From NCBI GenBank assembly GCA_964589145.1, contig CAZPSL010000159.1, positions 1 through 25,304 on the forward strand: a stretch of DNA of 25,304 nucleotides, read 5' to 3'. The DNA comes from UBA11858 sp964589145. Its GTDB lineage: Bacteria > Chloroflexota > Anaerolineae > Anaerolineales > UBA11858. A program made the position numbers and the translations under genes. The first letter of the stretch is position 1. Every line of letters begins with the position of its first letter. This document shows positions 7,276 to 15,808 of this stretch, in pieces. The notes beneath the pieces were generated by a model. The model was not told the DNA's origin, did not search any database, and worked only from the letters and a program-made list of their open reading frames with translations.

Positions 7276-8136
7276 ATGCTGCGCGGTTTTACACACCAAC
7301 TCAACAGCAGTCACCTGAAACCGGGCGATTTGCAACTGGCTGCCAGGAACATCACCCTGTATTTTGGCGGCGTGGTTGCTTTGCTGGATGTAGACCTGAC
7401 CGTTCGCCAGAGCGAAATTATGGCGATTATCGGGCCGAACGGTGCGGGGAAAACCAGTCTGCTCAACTGTATCAGCGGACTGTACCACCCCCAGAAAGGG
7501 CAAATCACCTACTACAATGCCGCAGATGACGGTACAGTGACAGAGCACGACCTCACCCGCCTGCGCCCTGACCAGATTGCGCATCTGGGCATTGCGCGTT
7601 CTTTTCAGAATATCGAACTCTTTCAGCATATGACCGTGCTGGAAAATCTGCTCTCCGGCGCGCATATTCACATGCGTGCCAATTTGCTGAGCAGCATGGT
7701 GTACTGGGGGCCGGCTCAGCAGGAGCAAATCCGGTTCCGCCGGTTTGTGGAAGATATTATTGACCTGATGGAAATTGAGCATATCCGTGACCAGCCGGTA
7801 AACTCACTGGCCTATGGTTTGCAAAAACGCGTAGAACTGGGGCGTGCCCTGGCGATGAAACCTGCCATCTTGCTGTTGGATGAGCCGATGGCTGGAATGA
7901 ACGCCGAAGAAAAGGAAGATATGGCACGCTTCATCCTGGATGTGAACGAAGAACACGGCGTAACCATTGTGTTGATTGAACATGATATGGGTGTCGTGAT
8001 GGACATCAGCGACCGCATCTCCGTACTCAACTTTGGGCAGATCATCGCCGACGGGCCGCCCGACGAAGTCCGCCAGAACCCGCAGGTTATTCAGGCCTAT
8101 CTCGGCGAAGATCAGATGGTGTTCCCGATGCGGTAA
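7276..8136 (+). CDS. livG: ABC transporter ATP-binding protein, LivG type
   Basis: A 286-residue ATPase of the branched-chain amino acid transporter family (HAAT). Visible elements are Walker A GPNGAGKT (53-60), Q-loop Gln111 in ARSFQNIELF, the divergent signature LAYGLQKRVELGRAL (178-192) typical of LivG, Walker B AILLLDEP (197-204) and switch His236. The C-terminal end DEVRQNPQVIQAYLGED is also LivG-like. The ATG at 7276 is chosen because AAGGAG lies 5 nt upstream; the open frame extends 25 codons further without a better site. It is the first gene of an eight-gene plus-strand cluster and would pair with LivF to drive transport through LivHM. Confidence 0.95.
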   Translation: MLRGFTHQLNSSHLKPGDLQLAARNITLYFGGVVALLDVDLTVRQSEIMAIIGPNGAGKTSLLNCISGLYHPQKGQITYYNAADDGTVTEHDLTRLRPDQIAHLGIARSFQNIELFQHMTVLENLLSGAHIHMRANLLSSMVYWGPAQQEQIRFRRFVEDIIDLMEIEHIRDQPVNSLAYGLQKRVELGRALAMKPAILLLDEPMAGMNAEEKEDMARFILDVNEEHGVTIVLIEHDMGVVMDISDRISVLNFGQIIADGPPDEVRQNPQVIQAYLGEDQMVFPMR

Positions 8137-8370
8137 TGCTATGCGGCAAGCGCTGGATAACGCCCGCCGCAGGCCCTGCCCCGAACCTGGCGAAAGAAAA
8201 GCAAAACGGCCTTCTGATTTCATTTTGCAGCGGCTGTTTCAGGGAGGGTTGAGCGTCATTCTGCAACATCTGCTTGCACCCTTCGGGGCGGAAGCCCTTG
8301 CAATAACACACCCTTTGCTTAGGAAGCATTCATCTCAATAAAATCTGCGCGTTCAGAACAGAAAATCTCT

Positions 8371-10302
8371 ATGGGCACAAAAAACAACACCAACCCCCTC
8401 GAAACTTTGCCTCAGTTCCTGGTGAGATACGCCCGGGAAACTCCGCAGCGAGTTGCCCTGCGCGAGCGCAATTACGGCATCTGGCAGGCAATCACCTGGG
8501 AAGAATACCGCGACCATGTCAAATACTTCGCGCTAGGCCTGACCCACCTCGGCCTGCAACCGGATGAAACCATCGCCATCATTGGCGATAACCGCCCCGA
8601 ATGGGTAATCGCCGAACTTGCGGCGCAATCTGTGGGCGCAAAATCCATCGGCATTTACCAGGATGCAGTAGTGAACGAAATCATTTACATCGTCGGGCAG
8701 GCCGATGTGACTTTTGTCGTAGCCGAAGATCAGGAACAGGTTGACAAAATCCTGGAAATGTGGCCGGAACTCAAAACCGTCCGCCGGGTGATTTACTACG
8801 ACCCCAAAGGGCTGCGCAACTACACCGAAGACTTTTTGATGTACTTTCCCGGTGTGGAAGAACTGGGCCGGGAATACGAAAAATCGCACCCCGGCTGGTG
8901 GGAACAGCGAGTCATGGAGGGGAAAGGCGAAGACCTTGCCATCCTTTCCACCACCTCCGGGACAACCGGCAACCCCAAACTGGCGATGCTCACTCACCGC
9001 AACCTGATCAAGATGGGGCGTAACCTGCTGGATGTAGACCCGATGGAGCCGGATGATGAGTTCGTCTCTTTTCTGCCGCTGGCGTGGATCGGCGAGCAAA
9101 TGATGTCGCTGGCCTGCGGATTGCAGGCCGGTTTCCCCATCAACTTCCCCGAAGAGCCGGAAACCGTGCAGCACGATATCCGGGAAATCGGGCCGCAATC
9201 CATGTTCAGCCCGCCGCGCATCTGGGAGAACCTGGTCAGCCAGGTTCAGGTCAAAATTGAAGACAGCACCTGGTTCAAGAAAAAGGTTTACAACTGGGCG
9301 ATGCCGATTGGCTACGAGATGGCAAACGCTCACTTTCAAAAACAGGAGCCGTCCCTGGGGCTGAAAATCAGATATTTTATCGCCGATTGGGTGATGTTCC
9401 AGGAAATCAAGGACCAACTGGGGCTGCGGCATCTGCGGCGGGCCTACACCGGCGGTGCCGCCCTGGGCCCGGATGTTTTCCGCTTTTTCCACGCGCTGGG
9501 CGTCAACCTCAAACAAATCTACGGGCAGACGGAAACCAGCGGCATCTCGGTTGTCCATCGGGATGGAGATGTCAAGTTCCAGACGGTTGGCTTGCCCATC
9601 CCGGAGACGGAAATCCGCATTGCGGAGAGCGGCGAAATTTTGGTGCGCTCCCCGGCAGTGATGAAGGGTTACTACCGCAACCCGGAGGCAACCGCCGAAA
9701 CCCTGATTGACGGCTGGCTGCATTCCGGCGACGCGGGCTATTTTGACGAGGACGGGCATCTGATTGTGATTGACCGCGCCAAGGACGTGATGACCCTGCA
9801 CGACGGCACCAAGTTCAGCCCGCAGTTCATCGAGAACAAACTCAAGTTCAGCCCCTACATCAAGGAAGCGGTGGTTTTCGGCGGCGATTGGCCCTTTGTG
9901 TCTGCAATGATCAACATTGATTTTGCCAACGTGGGCAAATGGGCGGAGAACAACCGCCTGGCATACACCACCTACACCGACCTGGCGCAAAAACCCGAAG
10001 TGTATGCGCTGGTGCGCACCCACATCGAGGAGGCCAACGCCGACCTGCCGCCCGCGGCGCGTATCCGCCGTTTCCTGCTCCTGCACAAGGAACTGGATGC
10101 CGACGATGCCGAACTGACCCGCACCCGCAAAGTGCGCCGCCGCCTTGTGGCGCAGCGCTACGATAATATCATCTCCGCGCTCTACAGCCAGAACGACTAC
10201 CTCGACCTGGAAACCACCATCACCTACCAGGATGGGCGCACGGCAACCCTGCAAACCCGTCTGCATATTGAAACGCTGGACGGAGAATCAACCTCGGAGT
10301 AA
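8371..10302 (+). CDS. AMP-forming long-chain acyl-CoA synthetase
   Basis: A 643-residue ANL-superfamily ligase of the long-chain fatty-acid type (FadD15/FAA-like). The ATP-binding motif is STTSGTTGNPK (193-203). The A5 region is IYGQTETSG, and the hinge region GWLHSGDAGYFDEDG is followed by VIDRAKDVMTLHDGTKFSP. These enzymes convert a carboxylic acid, ATP and CoA to acyl-CoA with AMP and pyrophosphate. The gene lies between livG and livH, after a 234-bp gap in which I see no terminator. That position links it to the transporter's substrate. The ribosome binding site is weak. Chain length and aromatic preference cannot be read from sequence alone. Confidence 0.92.
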   Translation: MGTKNNTNPLETLPQFLVRYARETPQRVALRERNYGIWQAITWEEYRDHVKYFALGLTHLGLQPDETIAIIGDNRPEWVIAELAAQSVGAKSIGIYQDAVVNEIIYIVGQADVTFVVAEDQEQVDKILEMWPELKTVRRVIYYDPKGLRNYTEDFLMYFPGVEELGREYEKSHPGWWEQRVMEGKGEDLAILSTTSGTTGNPKLAMLTHRNLIKMGRNLLDVDPMEPDDEFVSFLPLAWIGEQMMSLACGLQAGFPINFPEEPETVQHDIREIGPQSMFSPPRIWENLVSQVQVKIEDSTWFKKKVYNWAMPIGYEMANAHFQKQEPSLGLKIRYFIADWVMFQEIKDQLGLRHLRRAYTGGAALGPDVFRFFHALGVNLKQIYGQTETSGISVVHRDGDVKFQTVGLPIPETEIRIAESGEILVRSPAVMKGYYRNPEATAETLIDGWLHSGDAGYFDEDGHLIVIDRAKDVMTLHDGTKFSPQFIENKLKFSPYIKEAVVFGGDWPFVSAMINIDFANVGKWAENNRLAYTTYTDLAQKPEVYALVRTHIEEANADLPPAARIRRFLLLHKELDADDAELTRTRKVRRRLVAQRYDNIISALYSQNDYLDLETTITYQDGRTATLQTRLHIETLDGESTSE

Positions 10303-10335
10303 GGTGCAGCGCACCTGCCGCAAACGGAATTGCTT

Positions 10336-11208
10336 ATGGACCTTTTTATTCAACTCACACTCACAGGGCTCACCAACGGTGCAATCCTGGCGATGGCTGC
10401 ATTGGGGTTTGTACTGATCTACAAATCCAGCGATGTGATCAACTTTGCACAAGGCGAGTTCCTGCTTATTGGGGCATACGTGATTTACGCAATGGTTGCT
10501 CAGTTCGGGCTGGCCTGGCCGATCGGAATGCTGATCACCATCCTGGTGGCAATTGCGCTGGGCGTTATTGTGGAGCGGCTGGTGCTGCGCCCGATGATCG
10601 GCGAGCCGATTATCTCGGTGATTATGGTCACCATCGGGTTAAGCAGCCTGCTGCGGGCGATTGTCAGCGCTATTTGGGGCAACCAGCCCAAAGCCTTTCC
10701 GTCGTTCATCCCCAGCACCCCGGTCCGAATCTTCAATGCCACCATTGGAGCGGACCGCTTGTGGGCAATTGCTATCGCTATCATCATGCTGGGGCTGTTC
10801 ACCTTCTTCTTTCGTTACTTCAAGGAAGGCATTGCCATGCGGGCGGTGGCGGACGATCAGCAGGCCGCCCTGAGCATGGGCATCAGCGTAAAGAAAATTT
10901 TTGCCTGGGCATGGTCTATCGCCGCGATCAGTGCTGCGATTGGCGGGGCGCTGGTTGCCAATATCGTCGGGGTGAGCGGGGAGTTGAGCGGTTTCGGGCT
11001 GCGGGTGTTCCCGGTGGTCATCCTCGGAGGGCTGGATTCTATCCCCGGAGCGATTGTCGGCGGGATCATCATCGGGCTGCTGGAAACTTATGTCGGCGGC
11101 TACATCGGCCAGGGGCTTAACCAGGTTCTGCCTTTCATTGTGCTCATCATCATCCTGATGGTGCGCCCCTACGGGTTGTTCGGGCAGGAAATCATCGAGC
11201 GCGTCTAA
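10336..11208 (+). CDS. livH: Branched-chain amino acid-type ABC permease, LivH
   Basis: A 290-residue hydrophobic permease. The N-terminal block GLTNGAILAMAALGFVLIYK followed by INFAQGEFLLIGAY is the LivH hallmark. The conserved cytoplasmic stretch GIAMRAVADDQQAALSMGI (about 160-180) is also present, as is VVILGGLDSIPGAIVGGIIIG near the C-terminus. The start is the ATG at 10336; an in-frame TTG two codons earlier is less likely. It is 33 bp from the acyl-CoA synthetase stop and 12 bp from livM, so it sits in one operon. Confidence 0.95.
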   Translation: MDLFIQLTLTGLTNGAILAMAALGFVLIYKSSDVINFAQGEFLLIGAYVIYAMVAQFGLAWPIGMLITILVAIALGVIVERLVLRPMIGEPIISVIMVTIGLSSLLRAIVSAIWGNQPKAFPSFIPSTPVRIFNATIGADRLWAIAIAIIMLGLFTFFFRYFKEGIAMRAVADDQQAALSMGISVKKIFAWAWSIAAISAAIGGALVANIVGVSGELSGFGLRVFPVVILGGLDSIPGAIVGGIIIGLLETYVGGYIGQGLNQVLPFIVLIIILMVRPYGLFGQEIIERV

Positions 11209-11220
11209 CGGGAAAAAACT

Positions 11221-12264
11221 ATGCAATCTGGAATTTTTCACTCCACCTACAAAGCGGATATGGCCTTGCGCCGCACCCACGCGGAGAAAATCCGCATTGT
11301 GCTGCTCTTTCTGGCGATTCTGATCTTCCCTTTCTTTGCTAACCGGTATTACCTGACTCTGGCAAACCAGGTGGCGATTGCCACCATCGGCGCGATTGGT
11401 CTGAACATCCTGGTCGGGTTCACGGGGCAGATCAGCCTCGGTCAGGGCGGTTTTATGGCGGTGGGCGCTTACACTGCCGGAATTCTCAGCGCGCGGATGG
11501 GGCTGCCGTGGTATGCCTCCATTGTTGTGGCCTGCTTTGCCACCGCATTGGTCGGCGCGGCCTTCGGGATTCCCTCCCTGCGGCTGAAAGGGCTGTACCT
11601 GGCAATTGCCACCCTGGCGGCGCAGGAAATCATCCTGTGGGTGGTTACTCACTGGGACGCAGTGACCGGCGGGGTGGACGCGCTGGTGGTCCCGAACTCG
11701 ACGATTTTCGGGAGGCCGCTCAACGATGATTTTGTGTTCTACTGGCTGGCATGGGCCCTGGCAGGCATCACCGCCCTGCTGACGGTCAACCTGTTCCGCA
11801 CGCGGTTCGGGCGCGCTTTTGTCGCCATCCGCGATCAGGATATTGCCGCCGAGACGATGGGAATCAACCTCTTCAAATACAAGTTGCTCTCGTTTGCCAT
11901 TTCATCTTTCTTCGTGGGGTTGGCCGGTGCGCTGATTGCGCATTACCGCAACATTGTCACCTGGGAGCGCTTTACCATTGACGTTTCGGTAACTTACCTG
12001 GCGATGATCATCATCGGCGGGCTGGGGTCGGTACGCGGTTCATTCTTCGGGGCGGCGTTCATCACACTTTTGCCGGCAGTCATCACAAACCTCGGACGAG
12101 TACTCAAAGCACAGTTCCCCTTCATCGACTCGGTGATGCCGTTCATCCAGCAGGGAACTTTCGGGCTGGTGATCATCCTGTTTTTGATTTTTGAACCGGA
12201 AGGCTTGAATAAAATGTGGCGCAACATCAAGGACTACTTCCGGTTATGGCCGTTCAGTTACTGA
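11221..12264 (+). CDS. livM: Branched-chain amino acid-type ABC permease, LivM
   Basis: A 347-residue permease. NILVGFTGQISLGQGGFMAV and the GRAFVAIRDQDIAAETMGIN loop are typical of LivM, as is AMIIIGGLGSVRGSFFGAAF near the C-terminus. An N-terminal cytoplasmic extension of about 25 residues precedes the first hydrophobic segment, as in many LivM proteins. GGGAA lies a few bases before the ATG, and the gene follows livH after 12 bp. It pairs with LivH to form the membrane channel. Confidence 0.95.
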   Translation: MQSGIFHSTYKADMALRRTHAEKIRIVLLFLAILIFPFFANRYYLTLANQVAIATIGAIGLNILVGFTGQISLGQGGFMAVGAYTAGILSARMGLPWYASIVVACFATALVGAAFGIPSLRLKGLYLAIATLAAQEIILWVVTHWDAVTGGVDALVVPNSTIFGRPLNDDFVFYWLAWALAGITALLTVNLFRTRFGRAFVAIRDQDIAAETMGINLFKYKLLSFAISSFFVGLAGALIAHYRNIVTWERFTIDVSVTYLAMIIIGGLGSVRGSFFGAAFITLLPAVITNLGRVLKAQFPFIDSVMPFIQQGTFGLVIILFLIFEPEGLNKMWRNIKDYFRLWPFSY

Positions 12265-12329
12265 CGTGTGCAAACGGAAAGGAGGTGACGTTTCAGCCTC
12301 ACACGGACAAACTCCCCTTTTGCCCCCGG

Positions 12330-12346
12330 CCCCGGAGTCTCCGGGG
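12330..12346 (+). promoter_or_regulatory. Stem-loop between livM and livK
   Basis: CCCCGGA, loop GTC, TCCGGGG. It lies in the 131-bp gap before livK with no following T run, so it is unlikely to terminate. It may protect the livK part of the transcript from 3'-to-5' decay of upstream segments or be incidental. An AAAGGAGGTGA stretch at 12279-12289 matches the 16S tail but has no gene at the proper distance. Confidence 0.35.
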
Positions 12347-12395
12347 AGGGAAGTACGGTAGTTCATCTCGATTTTTTCCTGAAGGAGGAAGAAGC

Positions 12396-13598
12396 ATGTC
12401 TCGACAACGATTGTTTTTGTTTCTGGTGGTGCTGTTGACCGCTGCTTTGGCGCTGACCGCTTGCGGCGGCGGCGGTGAGGAAGGGGGCCCGGTTTCCATC
12501 AAAGTTGGTGCCATCCACGACCTGACCGGCCCCACCTCCGATGTCGGCACGCCCTATGCCGAAGGCATCAAGGGCTATGTCGCCTGGTTGAATGCCAGCG
12601 GCGGCATTGACGGCCACCAGATTGAATTACTCTCGGCAGATTACGCCTACAAGGTAGACCAGGCCGAACAACTCTACACCCAGTACGTGCAGGAAGGCGT
12701 GGTTGCTTTCCAGGGCTGGGGCACCGGTGATACCGAGGCGCTGCGCAGCAAAATCGCCGCCGACAAAATCCCCTTCATGTCGGCATCTTACTCCGCTAAC
12801 CTGCTGAACATGGATGAAGCCCCTTACAACTTCCTGATCGGAACCTCCTACTCCGACCAGGCAATCATCGCCTTGCGCTGGGCAATGGATGATTGGGCGG
12901 CAATGGGCAACAGCGGAATGCCGAAAGTGGCAATTCTGCACCACGACAGCCCCTTTGGGCAGTCTCCGGTACCCGATGCGCAGGCCTTTGCCGAAGCCAA
13001 CGGAATCGAATTCACCGCTATTGCAATGCCTAAAGCCACCGATTTTGTGGCTGAACTGACCCAGGTGCAGCAGTTTGGCGCCAACTACATCATCGTCCAT
13101 ACCGTCTCCAGCCCGGCAGCGGTTCTGGCGAAGGACCTCAAGAGCATGGGGCTGAACGACAGCATCAAGATGATCAACATGAACTGGTGCGCCGATGAAA
13201 TCTTCATCGAACTGGCGGGCGATGCCGCCGAGGGCGTGGTCGGCACCATCCCCTTCACACCGCCCAGTTCCCCGGTTGACGGCCACAAGGATGCTGATGC
13301 TTACCTCAGGGAGAACGGCTCCAGCCTGGAAGAAAAGGGTCTGCACTATACCCAGGGCTGGTGGACAATGGCTGTAATGACCGAAGGCATCCGCAAGGTA
13401 CTGGAAAATGGAGACGAAGTCACCGGCGAAAACATCAAGGCCGCGCTGGAAACCATCCAGAACTTCAGCACCGGCGATGTGACCTCCCCGATCTCCTTCT
13501 CCCCCACCAGCCACCGCGGCAACAACGCCCTGAAACTTTATCAGGTGCAAGGCGGAAGGTGGATTGCCATCAGCGATTACATCTCCGCAGACCAGTAG
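12396..13598 (+). CDS. livK: Extracellular ligand-binding lipoprotein, LivK/LivJ family
   Basis: A 400-residue binding protein (periplasmic-binding type 1 fold). The signal peptide ends in LTAC (Cys23), so the mature protein is a lipoprotein. The core opens with IKVGAIHDLTGPTSDVGTPY, the usual start of this family, and carries GYVAWLNASGGIDGHQIELL. The ATG at 12396 follows AAGGAGGAA at 7 nt; the longer frame from 12216 overlaps livM and the hairpin and is rejected. The family binds branched-chain amino acids, amides, urea and also aromatic or aliphatic acids. Neighbouring acid:CoA ligases favour an organic acid here, which is inference. Confidence 0.94.
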   Translation: MSRQRLFLFLVVLLTAALALTACGGGGEEGGPVSIKVGAIHDLTGPTSDVGTPYAEGIKGYVAWLNASGGIDGHQIELLSADYAYKVDQAEQLYTQYVQEGVVAFQGWGTGDTEALRSKIAADKIPFMSASYSANLLNMDEAPYNFLIGTSYSDQAIIALRWAMDDWAAMGNSGMPKVAILHHDSPFGQSPVPDAQAFAEANGIEFTAIAMPKATDFVAELTQVQQFGANYIIVHTVSSPAAVLAKDLKSMGLNDSIKMINMNWCADEIFIELAGDAAEGVVGTIPFTPPSSPVDGHKDADAYLRENGSSLEEKGLHYTQGWWTMAVMTEGIRKVLENGDEVTGENIKAALETIQNFSTGDVTSPISFSPTSHRGNNALKLYQVQGGRWIAISDYISADQ

Positions 13599-13614
13599 AA
13601 AACCTGCTCTCTCA

Positions 13615-13643
13615 AGGCTGGCAGCCCGCCGGGCTGCCAGCCT
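13615..13643. repeat. Palindromic stem-loop, copy 2
   Basis: AGGCTGGCAGCCC, loop GCC, GGGCTGCCAGCCT: a perfect 13-bp stem located 17 bp after the livK stop. It is the second member of the family seen at 47-79. The T run needed for efficient intrinsic termination is absent, so read-through into livF is expected. Confidence 0.75.
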
Positions 13644-13649
13644 CCCCCC

Positions 13650-13668
13650 CCCGTTTTCTGAAAACGGG
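13650..13668 (+). repeat. Stem-loop between livK and livF
   Basis: CCCGTTTT, loop CTG, AAAACGGG: a perfect 8-bp stem directly after the palindrome at 13615-13643. It is the second of three hairpins in this 188-bp gap. Confidence 0.55.
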
Positions 13669-13696
13669 ACTTTCGCTCTGCGCGATGGTTTGTGAT

Positions 13697-13727
13697 GTGT
13701 TTTGTGCGCTTCGCACGCACAAAACAC
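13697..13727 (+). repeat. Third stem-loop between livK and livF
   Basis: GTGTTTTGTGCG, loop CTTCGCA, CGCACAAAACAC: a perfect 12-bp stem. It resembles in style the long GTGTG palindrome at 18969-19007. Stacked stems after a binding-protein gene can stabilise its message relative to downstream genes. Confidence 0.6.
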
Positions 13728-13786
13728 CGCTTTCCCTGCGTTTCAGCAAAAGTTCTGAAAAAAACGTTTCTAACCGGCTGGTTACT

Positions 13787-14581
13787 ATGCTCTCTCTCAA
13801 CAATATCGAAGTCATTTACAACGATGTCATCCTGGTACTCAAGGGGATGTCAATGGAAGTGCCGGAAGGCCAGATTATCGGCCTGCTGGGTTCCAACGGC
13901 GCAGGCAAATCCACCACGCTCAAGGCGGTTTCCGGGCTGCTCAAGCCTGAAGATGGCGAAGTGACCGACGGCAGCATTACCTTCCTGGGCGAGAACATCC
14001 ACAACCGGGACGCGGCGGAAATTGTGCGCATGGGCATCTTCCAGGTGATGGAGGGCCGCCGGGTGTTCGAGCATCTCACCACCGAGGAGAACCTGATCGC
14101 CGGTGGATACACCCGTTCCAGGCGCAGCGAACTCGCCGCCGATATGGAAATGGTGTACGAATACTTCCCGCGGCTCAAGGAACGCCGCAGCCAAACCGCC
14201 GGGTACCTCTCCGGCGGCGAGCAGCAAATGCTGGCAATTGGCCGTGCCCTGATGGCGCGCCCCAAACTGATGATGCTCGATGAACCTTCCCTGGGGCTGG
14301 CGCCGCTTTTGGTGCGGGAAATTTTCGCCATCATCGAACGCATCAACAAAGAGCATGGCACCACCATCCTGCTGGTGGAACAGAACGCCAACCTCACCCT
14401 GGATGTGGCAGATTTCATCTACATCATGGAAAACGGGCGTATTGTGCTGGATGGGCACCCCGATGATCTGCGTGAAAATGCCGATGTACGCGAGTTCTAC
14501 CTGGGGCTTACCGAAGTCGGCCAGCGCAAATCTTACCGGGATGTCAAGCATTACAAACGGCGCAAACGCTGGCTCTCCTGA
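13787..14581 (+). CDS. livF: ABC transporter ATP-binding protein, LivF type
   Basis: A 264-residue ATPase. Walker A is GSNGAGKST (35-43, Ser where Pro is more usual), the Q-loop is Gln86, the signature is LSGGEQQ (141-147) and Walker B is LMMLDEP (161-167). The switch position is Gln199 in LLVEQNA, as is normal for LivF. A basic tail, KHYKRRKRWLS, extends beyond the usual end. The start ATG at 13787 is where similarity to LivF begins. The open frame reaches back to 13361 but would run through the repeat hairpins and livK. No strong ribosome site is seen. With LivG it powers the transporter. Confidence 0.93.
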   Translation: MLSLNNIEVIYNDVILVLKGMSMEVPEGQIIGLLGSNGAGKSTTLKAVSGLLKPEDGEVTDGSITFLGENIHNRDAAEIVRMGIFQVMEGRRVFEHLTTEENLIAGGYTRSRRSELAADMEMVYEYFPRLKERRSQTAGYLSGGEQQMLAIGRALMARPKLMMLDEPSLGLAPLLVREIFAIIERINKEHGTTILLVEQNANLTLDVADFIYIMENGRIVLDGHPDDLRENADVREFYLGLTEVGQRKSYRDVKHYKRRKRWLS

Positions 14582-14595
14582 CGAGAGATAACCTC

Positions 14596-15771
14596 ATGGA
14601 ACTTTCTGAACTGATCCAACATCTGGCTGCCCGTGCCCCCGGCTTCGCCCGCCGACTGGAAGATGCCGGGCTGGAACCGCAGGAAATCGCCGTCCTTGAG
14701 GACCTCAACCGCCTTCCGGTAATCCGCAAAGACGATCTTGCTGAACTTCAGGCTGCCAGCCCGCCCTTTGGCGGTTTCCTGGCCTGCAACCCCGGCGAAC
14801 TCAAACGCATTTACCAGTCTCCCGGCCCCATCTACGATCCCGAACCCCGCCAGCGTGATTACTGGCGCTGGGAGAGCGCCCTGCGCGCTGCCGGCTTTCG
14901 CGCGGGCGACCTGGTGCTCAACGCCTTCGGATACCATCTCACCCCGGCGGGCGCCATGTTTGAAGAAGGGCTGCTGGCCGCAGGCTGCGCTGTCATTCCC
15001 GGCGGCGTGGGCAACCAGGAGCAGCAGGTGCGCCTGCTTCACGATTTGGGCGTAACCGGCTATGTGGGCCTGCCTTCCTACCTCAATGCCCTGCTGGAAA
15101 AAGCCGAAACCCTGGAACTGCCCCTGAAACTGGAAAAAGCCTTTGTCACCGCCGAGCCGCTGCCGCCCTCCCTGCGTCAGGCTATCAACGCCCGCGGCAT
15201 CACCGTCCGCCAGGGCTACGGTACCGCAGAGTGCGGCAACCTGGGTTACGAATGCGAGCAGGAGGAAGGCTGGCACATCCCTGCCGACGCGCATATCCAG
15301 GTTTGCGACATCAACAGCGGGCAGCCCCTGCCCCCCGGAGAAACCGGCGAGATCGTAGTCACACTTTTCACCCCCGATTACGCCCTGGTGCGCTTCGGCA
15401 CCGGCGATCTCTCTGCCATGCACCCCGACCCCTGCGCCTGCGGACGCGCCGAGCCGCGCCTGACGGGCTGGCAGGGCCGTGTCGGCGATGCGGTCAAGGT
15501 GCGCGGCATGTTCCTGCACCCCCGCCAACTCGCCGATCTGATGGCGCGCTTCCCCGAAGCCGAGCGCTGGCAGGCTTCCGTCACCCGCCGCGAACACACC
15601 GATTACCTCACCCTGCGGCTGGTGGCCCCGAATGCCCCCGCCGATTTACGTGACCGCCTGAAAGCCGCCGCTCGCGAAACCATCAAATTCCGCGTGCAGG
15701 TCGAACTCGTCTCCCCCGGCGATCTGCCCCCCGACTCTCCCCCCATTCACGACAACCGTACCTGGGAGTAA
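14596..15771 (+). CDS. Phenylacetate-CoA ligase-like (PaaK-family) protein
   Basis: A 391-residue member of the AMP-binding superfamily most like PaaK. The order of blocks is kept: LPVIRKDDLAELQ near 45-57, GYHLTPAGAMFEEG in the first third, YGTAECGNLGYEC (about 211-223), the GETGEIVVTLF block, VRFGTGDLS, and CACGRAEPRLTGWQGRVGDAVKVRGMFLHP near the C-terminus. Where most relatives have the SSGTTG ATP loop, this protein reads IYQSPGPIYDP (about 72-82). PaaK enzymes activate aryl-acetates or related acids to CoA esters. It begins 14 bp after livF, in the same operon. The altered loop may mark a subfamily; activity is not proven. Confidence 0.85.
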   Translation: MELSELIQHLAARAPGFARRLEDAGLEPQEIAVLEDLNRLPVIRKDDLAELQAASPPFGGFLACNPGELKRIYQSPGPIYDPEPRQRDYWRWESALRAAGFRAGDLVLNAFGYHLTPAGAMFEEGLLAAGCAVIPGGVGNQEQQVRLLHDLGVTGYVGLPSYLNALLEKAETLELPLKLEKAFVTAEPLPPSLRQAINARGITVRQGYGTAECGNLGYECEQEEGWHIPADAHIQVCDINSGQPLPPGETGEIVVTLFTPDYALVRFGTGDLSAMHPDPCACGRAEPRLTGWQGRVGDAVKVRGMFLHPRQLADLMARFPEAERWQASVTRREHTDYLTLRLVAPNAPADLRDRLKAAARETIKFRVQVELVSPGDLPPDSPPIHDNRTWE

Positions 15772-15778
15772 CGCATCC

Positions 15779-15799
15779 CGTACCCTGTACCCCGTACCT
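15779..15799. repeat. 7-nt tandem repeat, three units
   Basis: CGTACCC-TGTACCC-CGTACCT fills most of the 37-bp gap between the two ligase genes. It is one of three loci in the window with heptanucleotide periodicity. Confidence 0.7.
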
Positions 15800-15808
15800 G
15801 CCTTTGCC

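Noticed and set aside
8533..10266. A 577-codon minus-strand frame inside the long-chain acyl-CoA synthetase
   Set aside because: It is antisense to a gene with full family motifs, has no recognisable domain, and shows the composition expected from a high-GC shadow frame.
12216..12395. An upstream start that would extend livK by 60 codons
   Set aside because: It overlaps livM and the intergenic stem, and would bury the lipoprotein signal peptide; the ATG at 12396 has a strong ribosome site.
12627..13727. A 366-codon minus-strand frame opposite livK
   Set aside because: It starts within the hairpin repeats and has no motif or ribosome site of note; livK accounts for the region.
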